Shown: positions 26,117 to 35,139, counted from the first letter of the stretch. The stretch is 64,000 bases of DNA from Chiayiivirga sp. (GCA_022647565.1 JALCLA010000004.1:62001-126000), one strand, 5' to 3'. The notes: generated by a model not told the origin, from the letters alone. A program made the numbers and translations.

Positions 26117-27259
26117 CTATGCGGCCCGCTTCTTCCAGGCCGCCAGGACCTCCGCTTCCTTCTCGCGGCTGATGCCGGCACGCACTTCGGCCTGGCGTTC
26201 CGGCGGCAAGGCGCGATACCAGGCCAGCAGGTCAGCCACCGTGGTGGCGAGCGGCCGGAAGCTCAGCCCGGCCGCGATGGCGCGCGCATTGCTCACCTGG
26301 CCGTAGCCCGAGTACGGCGTGCCCCGCGCTGGCACCCAGATCGGCAAGTCGACGCCATGCGTCTCCAGGAACGCGGCGTCATCGACATGGGTCACGCGCA
26401 TCGCGCCGCCACTCACTGCGTGGCAACCATGCACCATGGCATCCGTGCTGAGGGTGTAGTCCGGTCCGACCGCGTTGAAGGTACCGGTGGTACCGGCTTC
26501 GGCCAGCCGGATCATCCATTCGCCCAGGTCGCGGCCATCGATGATCTGCAGCGGATCGCTGCCGTCGCCCGGCACCAGCACTTCGCCACCCTGCGCGATG
26601 CGCCGTGGCCAGTAGGTGAAGCGATCGGTCTCGTCGCGCGGCCCGACGATGTAGCCCGGGCGCACGATGGTGACCTTGTCGCCGAACTGGTGGAAGGCCT
26701 GCTTCTCGCTCAAGGCCTTGAGCGGGCCGTAGAGGTGTTCGACATCGGCGCGCAGGGATTCCTGCGTCTCTGCCATCGCATCCTTGCCTTGGTACTCGGC
26801 CACGGCAGCGTCTTCGGTGATACCGGGCCGCGAGCCATCGGCATAGACCGAGATGGTCGAGATGAAGAGGTAGTGCCCGATCCTTCCCTTCAGCACTTTT
26901 CCGGCATCCCGCACCCAGAACGGGAGGCTGGTGGGATTGTCGATGCAGACATCCCATTCCCGGCCTTCCAGCGCCTTCAGGTCGCCGGCATTGCGGTCGC
27001 CGTGCAACTGCTCCACCGCGCCCGACCACTCCGGCGACGGTCGCTTGCCGCGGTTGAACAAGGTGATCTTGTGGCCGCGCGCCAGCGCGTAGTCCACCTG
27101 GAACGGCCCGGTGAACCCGGTGCCGCCGAGGATCAGGATGCGCAAGGGCTTCGCCGCCCTGGCAACCCGCGCATCGGCAGAGATCGCGCCGCCGGGGAGC
27201 GCCGATGCAGCGGCGGCCAGGGCACCGAACTTGATCAGATCACGACGCGTCGTGGGCAT
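26117..27259 (-). CDS. NAD-dependent epimerase/dehydratase-family protein with Tat signal
   Basis: A 380-residue extended-SDR-like protein. The N terminus has a twin-arginine signal (TTRRDLIKF, then an Ala-rich hydrophobic stretch), so it is exported folded with its cofactor. The Rossmann glycine motif is LGGTGFTGPF (~residues 45-54). The usual YxxxK catalytic pair is not obvious, with LYGPLKALSEKQAF as the closest match (Tyr and Lys spaced five apart), which also occurs in atypical SDRs. The substrate is unknown. Export of an SDR is uncommon but known in Xanthomonads and Sphingomonads. Confidence 0.78.
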   Translation of the reverse strand: MPTTRRDLIKFGALAAAASALPGGAISADARVARAAKPLRILILGGTGFTGPFQVDYALARGHKITLFNRGKRPSPEWSGAVEQLHGDRNAGDLKALEGREWDVCIDNPTSLPFWVRDAGKVLKGRIGHYLFISTISVYADGSRPGITEDAAVAEYQGKDAMAETQESLRADVEHLYGPLKALSEKQAFHQFGDKVTIVRPGYIVGPRDETDRFTYWPRRIAQGGEVLVPGDGSDPLQIIDGRDLGEWMIRLAEAGTTGTFNAVGPDYTLSTDAMVHGCHAVSGGAMRVTHVDDAAFLETHGVDLPIWVPARGTPYSGYGQVSNARAIAAGLSFRPLATTVADLLAWYRALPPERQAEVRAGISREKEAEVLAAWKKRAA

Positions 27260-27421
27260 GGGCTTGCTCTCATCGGCGGGATGGGACGATGGGTCATGTT
27301 GGCCACTTTTCCAGCGTTGCGCCCATGTCGGAAGTCGGGGTCACCGCCTTGACGCCTGGCGTCGCGGATGGGCTGCTCGCACCGTCAAAAACCGCAGGAG
27401 CATTCACTGCGGAGGAATTGC

Positions 27422-27526
27422 ATGATCCGCACCCTTGCCGATACCGAGGTCTTCGAGATGCACGGGCCTGGCCCGGACGGCGAGGAGTTCAAGATGATGG
27501 AAATCACCGACTCAAGGAAGCGGTAG
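27422..27526 (+). pseudogene. C-terminal remnant of a DUF1579-type protein, or a 34-residue small ORF
   Basis: The 34-residue frame reads TEVFEMHGPGPDGEEFKMMEIT near its middle, which is how DUF1579-family proteins end. The rest of such a protein is not found upstream in any frame. A good GGAGG site lies 6 bp before the ATG, so the remnant could still be translated. The 162-bp region between it and the divergent epimerase start holds nothing else I can name. Confidence 0.55.
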
Positions 27527-27584
27527 GCCGCACCCGGCGCTCGCCGGCACCGCAGCGCGTGATGCCGGTGCCGGTGACGAGTGC

Positions 27585-28508
27585 TCAGGCGCTCAAGGCA
27601 TGCTCGATCGCAGCGCATACCGCGGTGGCTTGCGCCGCGTTGCATTGCGCGGGTGTCGCGCGCGGGCTGTCTGGATAGACCTCGGTGGTGGTGGTGTAGC
27701 GCGCGCCGCTGATTCCGGCGCAGAGCCCGAGCTTCACGAAGGGATACTCGATCACGCCGGGCGCGATCACGGCCGATCCGATGATCTTGCCCTCGGCGTC
27801 GGCCGGAGCGATATGCGTCACCTGCGCCACCGCCGCGATGATCGCGCTCTGGAAGGCCGGCTGCGGGTTGTCCGCGTCGTCGACGAGGTAGAAGCCATCG
27901 GGAATGGTGTCAGGCTCGTAGACCTTGCCATCGCGCGCCGCCAGGGCCGGACGAAATTCGGATTCGTCGCTGTCGGTGGTTTCATGCAAATCGATATGCA
28001 CGAGGAAGCGACCACGCAGTGGAGCGACAAGGCGCATCAGCGCCGCGGACTCAGGCGCCGGACTCGGCTCGCGGAACGAACGATTGGGATCGATGGCGCT
28101 CGCATTCCAGCGATGGATGCGTTCATAGGCCCAGGGGCTGACGCAGGGAACCACCAGCAGGTTCACCCGGCCGGCGTAACCCGACGCGTGCTGCTGCAGG
28201 AAGAGCAAGGCACCGTGCACGCCGCTGGTTTCGTAACCGTGCACGCCGCCGGTGACCAGCACCACGGGCAGGTCGTCGCTCCAATCGCGATTGCGGATCG
28301 CGAGCAGCGGGTATGACCCATCGGGCGGATAGTCGATCTCGCCGTAGCACTGCACGTCGAAACGCGCGCGCAGCGTGTCGATGACCGCCACCACCTCGTA
28401 GGCATGACTGCGGCACTTGCGCTGGCGCGAGCGCCACTCGGCTCTTTCCGCATCGCCCCAGGCCTGGCCTGGCGTACCGATGGGCTGGATGGCGGGGGAC
28501 TCGTGCAT
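27585..28508 (-). CDS. M14-family zinc carboxypeptidase/deacylase (AspA/AstE-like)
   Basis: A 307-residue cytosolic protein of the M14 fold. The zinc ligands are His and Glu in GGVHGYET (HxxE) and a second His in HIDLHET. The catalytic Glu is in TTTEVYPDS, near residue 283. Length and motif spacing suit the short M14 proteins (succinylglutamate desuccinylase / aspartoacylase-like), not secreted carboxypeptidases; no signal peptide is visible. The substrate is unknown. The ATG at 28508 is used; another lies two codons upstream. Confidence 0.82.
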   Translation of the reverse strand: MHESPAIQPIGTPGQAWGDAERAEWRSRQRKCRSHAYEVVAVIDTLRARFDVQCYGEIDYPPDGSYPLLAIRNRDWSDDLPVVLVTGGVHGYETSGVHGALLFLQQHASGYAGRVNLLVVPCVSPWAYERIHRWNASAIDPNRSFREPSPAPESAALMRLVAPLRGRFLVHIDLHETTDSDESEFRPALAARDGKVYEPDTIPDGFYLVDDADNPQPAFQSAIIAAVAQVTHIAPADAEGKIIGSAVIAPGVIEYPFVKLGLCAGISGARYTTTTEVYPDSPRATPAQCNAAQATAVCAAIEHALSA

Positions 28509-28606
28509 GCGCAATCAGGCTCCGTGCGTTCCGAAGATGCAGGACTATAGCAATCGCCGGCTCGCGATTTCAGCGACGCTGCATACCCGGCCATGCGCGG
28601 GTTAGC

Positions 28607-29479
28607 ATGCCAGCGCTTGCATCACGGACCCGCCGCTTGAATCGATACCCAGGCCCCTTGCTCACGCAACCTTCGGCCGCGGCCTTGCGTGCCGCGCGCG
28701 AGGCAGGCCACGTTCGATGGCGCGGTTCACTCGATCTTGGCCGCAGCCAGGGCGAGGTGGAACTGGGCGCGGAACGGTGGAACTGGCATGGAAACAGTTA
28801 TCCGTATCCCGCTCCGCTCAAGGAGCGGACCATCTACTACTGGGATGGCGTCGGGTTTGCGGCGGTTTCGCGCTACCACGGCGCCTTGATCAAGTTGGTT
28901 CCCACCGCATGGGATGTGCCCACTTTCGAGATCGACGGCATCAAGATGCTGCCGACCTCGAAGGAATCCCCGCTCGCCGACGCGAAGCGCAAGGTGGCGC
29001 TGGTGGCGCCGCGCGGCAAGACCGTCCTCGACACCTGCGGCGGCCTCGGCTACTTCGCCGCCTGTTGCCTGGAGGCCGGCGTCGCCCGCATCCGATCCTT
29101 CGAGAAGAACGAGGACGTGCTGTGGCTGCGCACGCTCAATCCATGGTCGCCCGATCCGGATGCCGCGGAAAGCGCAACACGACTGCAGCTGACCCACGCC
29201 GACGTGGTGCACGCCATCGCGCAACTGCCCGATGCCGGATTCGATGCCGCCCTGCACGACCCGCCGCGATTCGGCATCGCGGGAGACCTTTACTCGCAAG
29301 TGTTCTATGATCATCTGGCCCGCGTGCTGCGACGTGGTGCCAATCTGTTTCATTACACGGGCACGCCGAACAAGCTGACCAGTGGCCGCGACCTGCCGCG
29401 CGAGGTGGCGAGGCGCCTGGAGAAATCCGGCTTCAAGGCGAGCCCGGCCCTGGATGGCGTGCTGGCGACGCGCCGCTGA
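28607..29479 (+). CDS. Predicted SAM-dependent methyltransferase (COG2521-like)
   Basis: A 290-residue protein with a class I methyltransferase core: motif I DTCGGLGYFA (~142-151), an acidic residue at the end of strand 2 (SFEKNED), and the motif IV-like HDPPRFGIAG (~223). An N-terminal domain of ~130 residues precedes it (ERTIYYWDGVGF). The layout resembles COG2521, predicted methyltransferases with archaeal relatives. The substrate is unknown. It is the first of several small same-strand genes up to 31.9 kb; spacing is loose, so it may be transcribed alone. Confidence 0.8.
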   Translation: MPALASRTRRLNRYPGPLLTQPSAAALRAAREAGHVRWRGSLDLGRSQGEVELGAERWNWHGNSYPYPAPLKERTIYYWDGVGFAAVSRYHGALIKLVPTAWDVPTFEIDGIKMLPTSKESPLADAKRKVALVAPRGKTVLDTCGGLGYFAACCLEAGVARIRSFEKNEDVLWLRTLNPWSPDPDAAESATRLQLTHADVVHAIAQLPDAGFDAALHDPPRFGIAGDLYSQVFYDHLARVLRRGANLFHYTGTPNKLTSGRDLPREVARRLEKSGFKASPALDGVLATRR

Positions 29480-29535
29480 GTCCGGCCCGCCAATTCGATG
29501 CGCCGGAAGCAACCTGTGCAGGCAACCATCCACAC

Positions 29536-29853
29536 ATGACTGACGCGTCATCCACCAAAGTGCCGCTGTGCTCGCGTTGTGACGCCGTCTGTTGTCGCCT
29601 GACCGTTGTGCTGATGCCAGACGACCGGGTGCCGGCACACCTGACCACGCGCAACGAGCAAGGCCTCGAGGTCATGGCCCGCGACGAGGAAGGCTGGTGC
29701 GTCGCGATCGACGCGGCGCACATGCGTTGCTCGATCTACGAGCAACGCCCCACGGTCTGCCGCAAGTTCAAGATGGGTGGTGCCTACTGCCGAGAACTGC
29801 GCGCCGAGTACGCCGACCACAACGCCCGCGGCATCCCGCTCAAGCTCTACTGA
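29536..29853 (+). CDS. YkgJ-family cysteine-cluster protein
   Basis: A 105-residue protein with eight Cys that likely bind a zinc or Fe-S cluster: CSRCDAVCC near the N terminus, then isolated Cys in GWCVAID, MRCSIYE, TVCRKFK and AYCREL. This pattern is the CxxCxxxCC...C...C...C arrangement of the YkgJ family, whose cellular role is unknown. The ATG at 29536 follows the methyltransferase gene by 56 bp. Confidence 0.85.
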   Translation: MTDASSTKVPLCSRCDAVCCRLTVVLMPDDRVPAHLTTRNEQGLEVMARDEEGWCVAIDAAHMRCSIYEQRPTVCRKFKMGGAYCRELRAEYADHNARGIPLKLY

Positions 29854-29964
29854 AGCCCCCCAACGCGTGGCACCACGGCAAGGAAGCCGCGCTGCGTGCG
29901 GTGGCGTCGACCCCGCTACCATGCGCCATTGCACGACCCGTAGCCGCCGAACACCGAGGTGAGA

Positions 29965-30672
29965 ATGTCGCAAGGCTGGGACGCATCGGCACAGGCCTGG
30001 ATCGACGTGATCGGCGTCGAGGGCGACTGGGGGCGCAAGTACGTGCTGGACACGCCGATGCTGGCGCGCGTCGCGCAGCGGGGATTCCGCGACGCGCTGG
30101 ACCTTGGCTGCGGCGAGGGTCGCTTCTGCCGGATGATGCAGGCGCAGGGCGTCGGCACGATTGGCATCGACCCGACGGCGGCCTTGATCGAGCAGGCGCG
30201 CCGCCGCGATCCCGATGGCGACTACCGCGTGATGGCGGCTGAAGCACTGGCGCTGCCGGACGCAGGGTTCGATCTCGTGGTGGCTTATCTCTCGCTGATC
30301 GACATCGCCAACCTGCCCGCGGCCATCGCCGAGGTGCGGCGCGTGCTGCGCCCTGGCGGCCGCTTCCTGATCGCCAACCTCCAGCCCTTCAACACTGCCG
30401 CCATCCCGCTGGGTTGGACGCGGGAACCCGACGGCACGCGGCGCTTCTGCATCGACCACTATCTGCAGGAGCGCGCGATCCCGACCGAATGGCGCGGCAT
30501 CCGCATCCTGAACTGGCATCGTCCGCTGCAGGCTTACCTCTCCGGCCTGCTCGCCGCCGGTTTCGACTTGCGCCATTTCGACGAGCCTGGGCCGCAGGGG
30601 GTCACGGACGACAAGGCGCAACGCTACCGCCGCGTGCCCAACTTCCTGGTGATGGAATGGCAGAAGGCCTGA
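29965..30672 (+). CDS. Class I SAM-dependent methyltransferase
   Basis: A 235-residue enzyme with methyltransferase motif I DLGCGEGRFCR (~46-56), an acidic residue ending strand 2 (GIDPTAAL), motif II-like AEALALPD, and motif III (LRPGGRFLIAN). It is UbiE/Methyltransf_11-like and the substrate is unknown. The ATG at 29965 has an excellent GAGGTGAGA site. It lies 111 bp after the YkgJ gene and is followed by the GST gene after 85 bp. Confidence 0.88.
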   Translation: MSQGWDASAQAWIDVIGVEGDWGRKYVLDTPMLARVAQRGFRDALDLGCGEGRFCRMMQAQGVGTIGIDPTAALIEQARRRDPDGDYRVMAAEALALPDAGFDLVVAYLSLIDIANLPAAIAEVRRVLRPGGRFLIANLQPFNTAAIPLGWTREPDGTRRFCIDHYLQERAIPTEWRGIRILNWHRPLQAYLSGLLAAGFDLRHFDEPGPQGVTDDKAQRYRRVPNFLVMEWQKA

Positions 30673-30757
30673 GTGACCCTGCGAAGACACCGGATCCCAG
30701 CCTGTCGATTTGCGGCCCGCTCGTTCGTCATTGAATCGAACCGCCCCGGAGTTTCCG

Positions 30758-31420
30758 ATGCCCGCCCCACTGCCACGCCTGTACGCCCATCCGTTCTCGT
30801 CCTACTGCCAGAAGGTGCTGGTGGCCCTGTACGAGAACGGCACCACCTTCGACTACCGCAACCTGGAAGACCCGCAAGCCCACGCGGAACTGGCCGCGCT
30901 CTGGCCGATGAAGCGCTTCCCGGTACTGGCGGACGGGACGCGCACGGTGATCGAGGCGACTTGCATCATCGAGTACCTGCAGCGGCATTTTCCTGGCCCG
31001 GTGGAACTGATTCCCGACGACATCGATGCCGCGCTGGAAGTGCGGATGCTGGATCGCTTCTTCGACAACTACGTCTCCACCCCGCAACAGAAGATCGTCT
31101 TCGACCGCATCCGTGCCGAGTCCGAACGGGATCCGGCCGGGGTGCGTGACGCACGTGCCATGCTGGAAACCTCCTATGCCTGGCTGGAGCAGCGCATGGC
31201 CACGCGCGAATGGGCCGCCGGCGCCGCGTTTTCCCTCGCCGACTGTGCCGCCGCGCCCTTCCTGTTCTATGCCGACTGGACCCACGCCATCGATCCGCGC
31301 TTCGCGCAGCTACGTGCCTACCGCGCGCGCCTGCTGGCGCGGCCCTCGTTCAAGCGCGCCGTGGACGAAGCGCGGCGCTTTCGTCACTACTTCCCGCTCG
31401 GCGCACCCGATCGGGACTGA
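30758..31420 (+). CDS. Glutathione S-transferase-like protein
   Basis: A 220-residue protein with a thioredoxin-like N-terminal domain (YAHPFSSYCQKVLVALYENG; FPVLADG, then the glutathione-binding E-A/S pair in VIEATCIIEYL) and a helical C-terminal domain (~90-210). A Ser/Cys pair (SSYC) sits where GSTs place the catalytic residue. It should conjugate or reduce small electrophiles with glutathione; the class is not clear. GGAG lies 7 bp before the ATG. The next gene begins 32 bp after its stop and may be co-transcribed. Confidence 0.87.
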   Translation: MPAPLPRLYAHPFSSYCQKVLVALYENGTTFDYRNLEDPQAHAELAALWPMKRFPVLADGTRTVIEATCIIEYLQRHFPGPVELIPDDIDAALEVRMLDRFFDNYVSTPQQKIVFDRIRAESERDPAGVRDARAMLETSYAWLEQRMATREWAAGAAFSLADCAAAPFLFYADWTHAIDPRFAQLRAYRARLLARPSFKRAVDEARRFRHYFPLGAPDRD

Positions 31421-31452
31421 CCTTCCACCACTCCGCGCCGAGGCAACTCACC

Positions 31453-31932
31453 ATGATTCCGAAGAACACCATCTGCCTGTGGTTCGATGGCACCGCGCTC
31501 GATGCCGCCACCTTCTATGCGAAGACCTTCCCGGACAGCGCCGTCGGCGCCATCCATCGCGCGCCCACCGACTTCCACACCGGCAAGGAAGGCGACGTCC
31601 TCACCGTCGAGTTCACCGTGCTGGGCATTCCTTGTCTGGGCCTGAACGGCGGGCCGGCCTTCACCCACAGCGAAGCCTTCTCATTCCAGGTGGCGACGGA
31701 CGACCAGGCCGAGACCGACCGCTACTGGAATGCCATCGTCGGCAACGGTGGGCGCGAAAGCGAATGCGGCTGGTGCAAGGATCGCTGGGGCCTGTCGTGG
31801 CAGATCACCCCGCGCACCCTGAGCGAAGCCTTCACCGGCACCGATCGCGCGGCTGCGCAGCGCGTCTTCACCGCCATGATGCAGATGCGCAAGATCGACG
31901 TGGCCGCCATCGACGCAGCACGGCGCGGCTGA
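31453..31932 (+). CDS. VOC-family protein (PhnB / 3-demethylubiquinone-methyltransferase-like fold)
   Basis: A 159-residue single-domain vicinal-oxygen-chelate protein. Typical PhnB-like motifs are visible: ICLWFDGTALDAATFY, GKEGDVLTVEFTVLG, FSFQVATDDQAETDRYW, WCKDRWGLSWQI. Pipelines often call these 3-demethylubiquinone methyltransferases, but no SAM motif is present. The reaction is unknown. Probably co-transcribed with the GST gene. Confidence 0.85.
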   Translation: MIPKNTICLWFDGTALDAATFYAKTFPDSAVGAIHRAPTDFHTGKEGDVLTVEFTVLGIPCLGLNGGPAFTHSEAFSFQVATDDQAETDRYWNAIVGNGGRESECGWCKDRWGLSWQITPRTLSEAFTGTDRAAAQRVFTAMMQMRKIDVAAIDAARRG

Positions 31933-31962
31933 ACCCACGCCGCGGCAGAGCCGCTCGCAAGC

Positions 31963-32337
31963 TCACGCCGACCCGGAACCCACCCAGAGTGCGGGCGACT
32001 CTTCCAGCCAGCGGCGCGCCTCGTCTTCATGTTCGAAGACGTCGCCATCGAAGGCCATGGATCGCGCCAGCACCACGTCAAAGCGTTCGCTGTCGTTGAT
32101 TTCGGCGCGGCTGATCATGGCCATCTTCACCCGCCCCTGGGTAGTCGCCGCCCAGCGCCGCACCATGCCCAGGCGGGCCAGGATATCGGGCTTGGCGAAG
32201 CCGGTCAGGCCGCGCACATCCACCAGCACGCGCCGTACGCCCGCATCAAGCGCCTCGCGCAGGCACTGGTCCACGTCGTCCACGGCCTTTGCCAGGGATT
32301 GGGTGCCTTCGATTCGGTAGACGCGGATCTCGTCCAT
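31963..32337 (-). CDS. STAS/SpoIIAA-like protein
   Basis: A 124-residue protein with a SpoIIAA-like/STAS alternating beta-alpha layout: EIRVYRIEGTQSLA, RVLVDVRGLTGFAKPD, KMAMISRAEI, DGDVFEHEDEARRWL. The Ser/Thr at the usual phosphorylation position is not clearly kept (TGFAK). Such proteins act as partner-switch antagonists or structural scaffolds; the partner here is unknown. It lies 6 bp after the Hpt gene and should be co-translated with it. Confidence 0.7.
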   Translation of the reverse strand: MDEIRVYRIEGTQSLAKAVDDVDQCLREALDAGVRRVLVDVRGLTGFAKPDILARLGMVRRWAATTQGRVKMAMISRAEINDSERFDVVLARSMAFDGDVFEHEDEARRWLEESPALWVGSGSA

Positions 32338-32343
32338 GCCGGC

Positions 32344-32781
32344 CTACTCGTCCCGCACCGAGCCCGCCACGCCATGCAGCGCCGCCGGCATCGGGCTGCC
32401 GGCGCGCAAGGCGCGTGCGCAGGCCGGAAGGAGTCCGATCGCACGCTCGATGTCAGCGACCGCTCCCGGCGCGGCCGAACCGGGACGTTCGATCAGATCC
32501 AGCGTGAGCTTCTCGATCCGGCCGCAGAAACCGGCCAGTTCGCTCGCACCGACGGCCAGGCCTGAGCCCTTGAGCGTATGGAATCCGCGCCGGATCTCCT
32601 GCAGGGTGGCGGCGTGCCGGCGCTGTGCGCGCCAGGCCGGGAGCAAGCCCGACAGGCTCTCGCCGACCTCATCCAGCTCGGACAGGAAGATCTCGCGCAC
32701 CTCGGGATCGATGCTCTCGTCCGATCGTCCCCCAAGGGCTTGGCGCAAGCGCGCCCAGAGCGAGGATATCCAGCTGATCAT
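32344..32781 (-). CDS. Hpt (histidine phosphotransfer) domain protein
   Basis: A 145-residue protein with a short N-terminal region and an Hpt four-helix domain. The phosphorylated His is in RRGFHTLKGSGLAVGASELAG (His near residue 67). It should relay a phosphoryl group between a hybrid kinase and a response regulator, or act in a Chp-type chemosensory array. The ATG at 32781 has GGAG upstream. It forms an operon with the STAS-like gene downstream. No dedicated partner kinase is beside it; the propeller kinase at 58-62 kb is far away. Confidence 0.82.
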   Translation of the reverse strand: MISWISSLWARLRQALGGRSDESIDPEVREIFLSELDEVGESLSGLLPAWRAQRRHAATLQEIRRGFHTLKGSGLAVGASELAGFCGRIEKLTLDLIERPGSAAPGAVADIERAIGLLPACARALRAGSPMPAALHGVAGSVRDE

Positions 32782-33221
32782 CGTCGGCTCCGTGGCGGGG
32801 TGATCGCGACCCAGCGGATTGTAATCCGAGCGGGTCACGCTTCGGCGACGATGTCGGGATCGGGCTATGCCGATCGGAAACAAGCTCGGAAGCCGAGCGG
32901 CCATCGTTCCATGCACCGATCCTGATTCGCCGGGCCTCGATTCCCGCCCACCTCGGGCGCGCCAGCGGGAATCCGAAGGCCTGGCCCCGAACCTGTGCGG
33001 GTCATGCGGCATTCCGACCTGCTGCCGCAGCGCCGCTGCCGAGAGTGAGTCGCCTGCCACCAGCATGGCCTGCGTGGGCGCAGCTTCCCGTTCTTCCTTC
33101 CTGTCCACCGGGCAATACGCGGCGACGAGACTGCAACGCGAGTGTCGACCACCGCGTTGGACCGTTCACCGTTCGCCGGTCTCCTGCCACCAGCAACGTC
33201 GCATCCACGGAGTTGAAGCTC
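32782..33221. other. 440-bp divergent intergenic region
   Basis: This lies between the Hpt gene (minus) and a lipoprotein gene (plus). Apart from the dyad at 32808-32836 I see no gene, repeat family or RNA structure with convincing support. It probably carries both promoters. Confidence 0.5.
32808..32836. promoter_or_regulatory. Imperfect dyad upstream of the Hpt gene, possible operator
   Basis: GACCCAGCGGATT / AATCCGAGCGGGTC form an imperfect palindrome with centre GT, containing the perfect core GGATTGTAATCC. It sits 27-55 bp upstream of the Hpt start codon, where a promoter or operator would lie. The binding protein is unknown. Confidence 0.35.
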
Positions 33222-34667
33222 ATGACCACGTATCGCTCGTTTCCACACGGCGCACTCCGCGTCGCCACGACCCTCTTCGTCGCCTCTGCGCTGGCCGCAT
33301 GCAGCCGGGCTCCGACACCACCGGAGAAAATGACCATCGCACCGGCCACGTCCGGCAGCGCCGCCGGCTTCGCCGTGCTACGCCAGGATGCGAATGCCGA
33401 CCGCAACCAGGAGGCCTCGGACAATCGCTTCACGCCGGCGGTGTCGTACGTGTTCATCGACCAGGACATGCCCGAGTACTACGTGATTGCCCTGCTGGAG
33501 AAGCCGGTCGATCTGCAGGCGCTGGGCGAAGCCAGCGATCCCTCCGACGTGATCGAGGACGCACTGCGCAACGGCGCGAACGGCGTGGTGCTGATGGCCG
33601 ATGGCGACGGCGACGTGTCCGGCAGCTTCGAGATGCGCGCCAACGGCAAGGACGTCCAGTTCGGCGGGTCGGGCTCCGGTGGCGTGCGCGCCCTGGTGCG
33701 TAGCGGCAATCGCGTTGCCGGCCACGTGCATTACTTCAACTCCTTCTTCACCAACCACATGGCCATCGATGCCAGTTTCGACGCGGAGTTGCTGCAGGCA
33801 CCCAAGGGCACGCCCTTGCCGCCCGACGGTGGCGAACCGGCCGAGGCCTACCTCGCGACGACCGCGGCGATGCGCGCCGGCGACGTCGATGCCCTGCTCA
33901 CGCTGATGGAGCCCGAGCGCGCCAAGATGATGGAAGCGGAGCGCGCCAAGCCGGATTTCGCCGAAAGCATCGCCATGCTCAAGGCCATGGCCCCAAGCGA
34001 AGTGCAGGTCACCGGCGGCACCTCCTATGGCGAACGCGTGGTACTCGACACCAAGGGCAAGGACGGCGAAACCGCCTTCACCGGCACCGTCGAGATGAAC
34101 TGGGAAGCGGGTGGCTGGCGCATGGGCAAGCAGAGCCAGCGCATGGGCGGAGGCAGCGAAGAAAGCGCGAACGCCGATGCACCGAAGGAACCCAAGGCCG
34201 ACGAACCGCCCACCGTCGATCTCGTGCCCGTGCTGGTCGACGACGGTGCGGTGTGCAAGGGCTTCCGAATGGGCGAACCCGAGTTCAGCTGCAGCGACGG
34301 CTTCGCCGTCACCCACCCCGAACTGGGCGAGAACAAGATCCTCGTGATGCTGGCGGCAGTGAAGCTGGAACCGAAGGGCGCGAAAGCCCTGTGGACCAGC
34401 GAACTTCCGCTCGATGGCCTGTTCGCGGACGGCAAACCGCAACCCTCGCTCTGGATCAAGCTCGCGCGCGACGAGGACGGCGACCTGTCCACCGAAAAGG
34501 TCTGGCTGGCCGATGCCGAAGGCAACCTCGAAGACACCTACCTCAGCTTCAGCGGCATCGAATCGAACGGCAAGCTGATCGGCTGGATCCAGCAATCCGG
34601 CAGCCGCAATGACGAAGAGTGGGAAGGCGTGGGGCGATTCAACCTGCCCGTCATCGCTGTGCCCTGA
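33222..34667 (+). CDS. Predicted lipoprotein, unknown function
   Basis: A 481-residue protein with a lipoprotein signal (hydrophobic stretch ending LAAC, Cys at residue 27), so it should be anchored in the outer or inner membrane. Three parts can be seen: an Asp/Gly-rich beta region with calcium-like acidic loops (DGDGDVSG near 126-133), a helical middle (~200-250) followed by a mixed charged region, and an acidic Glu/Lys/Pro linker (~315-335) leading to a C-terminal beta domain. No known domain can be named. It stands alone and ends in a strong hairpin. Confidence 0.8.
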   Translation: MTTYRSFPHGALRVATTLFVASALAACSRAPTPPEKMTIAPATSGSAAGFAVLRQDANADRNQEASDNRFTPAVSYVFIDQDMPEYYVIALLEKPVDLQALGEASDPSDVIEDALRNGANGVVLMADGDGDVSGSFEMRANGKDVQFGGSGSGGVRALVRSGNRVAGHVHYFNSFFTNHMAIDASFDAELLQAPKGTPLPPDGGEPAEAYLATTAAMRAGDVDALLTLMEPERAKMMEAERAKPDFAESIAMLKAMAPSEVQVTGGTSYGERVVLDTKGKDGETAFTGTVEMNWEAGGWRMGKQSQRMGGGSEESANADAPKEPKADEPPTVDLVPVLVDDGAVCKGFRMGEPEFSCSDGFAVTHPELGENKILVMLAAVKLEPKGAKALWTSELPLDGLFADGKPQPSLWIKLARDEDGDLSTEKVWLADAEGNLEDTYLSFSGIESNGKLIGWIQQSGSRNDEEWEGVGRFNLPVIAVP

Positions 34668-34699
34668 GCGCAGCCACCAAGACGGGAATCGGCTTGGTC

Positions 34700-34730
34700 A
34701 TGGCGCGGTGCTCGCTTCCCACCGCGCCAT
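34700..34730 (+). terminator. Strong hairpin after the lipoprotein gene
   Basis: An 11-bp perfect stem ATGGCGCGGTG / CACCGCGCCAT with a 9-base loop lies 32 bp after the stop. It is followed by CCTCTTG, a weak pyrimidine stretch, so termination is likely but not certain. Confidence 0.6.
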
Positions 34731-34828
34731 CCTCTTGAGCCTTGCGCAAATGGTCGACGAGAAGCGGGGCGTCCTTTGACTTGGGTCTCTTTGCCGCCTG
34801 CGCTCAGGACGAGCGGCCTTTACGAACC

Positions 34829-34871
34829 CCGCTCATCCTGAGCGTAGCGCCCAAGGCGCGAAGTCGAAGGA
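34829..34871 (-). repeat. R2 repeat, copy c
   Basis: A well-kept R2 copy in inverse orientation inside tandem unit A (minus-strand reading begins TCCTTCGACTTCGCGCC and ends GAGCGG). A second partial inverse piece (GAGCGGCC near 34811) lies beside it, making a larger palindrome. Confidence 0.8.
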
Positions 34872-34899
34872 CGCGGGCTGTCAATCACTTGCGCAAGCG

Positions 34900-35139
34900 T
34901 CAACAGACGGCCGCGGTCACCACGATCTCGACCTTCCACTCCGGCTTCGCCAGCTTCGCTTCCACCGTGGCGCGCGAGGGCGCGTTGCCGGCCGGCACCC
35001 ACGCGTCCCAGGCCGCATTCATGCCGCTGAACTCACCGATATCGGCGAGGAAGATCTGCGCACGCAGGATGCGGCTCTTGTCGCTGCCGGCACGCGCCAG
35101 CAGATCATCGATCGCCGCCAGCACCTGCCGGGTCTGCCC
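34900..35139 (-). pseudogene. Truncated ridA copy lacking its first third
   Basis: Encodes the RidA C-terminal two thirds (RAGSDKSRILRAQIF ... KPEWKVEIVVTAAVC) and a stop at 34900, nearly identical to the intact gene at 35234-35581. The first ~36 codons, including the start, have been replaced by R2 and tandem-unit sequence. An internal ATG at 35124 could give a 74-residue fragment, which would lack the strands needed for the RidA trimer. Probably non-functional. Confidence 0.85.

Larger units (their letters stand above)
34806..35139 (-). repeat. 334-bp tandem duplication, unit A (R2 repeat + truncated ridA)
   Basis: Unit A (34806-35139) and unit B (35140-35473) align along their length at a fixed offset of 334 bp. 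Each begins with AGGACGAGCGGCC, passes through an inverted R2 copy and runs into ridA coding sequence. The copies differ by scattered substitutions, so the duplication is not very recent. Unit A breaks off inside ridA and abuts the R2 of unit B. Confidence 0.85.

Noticed and set aside
31453..31932. 3-demethylubiquinone methyltransferase
   Set aside because: It is a VOC fold without any SAM-binding motif.
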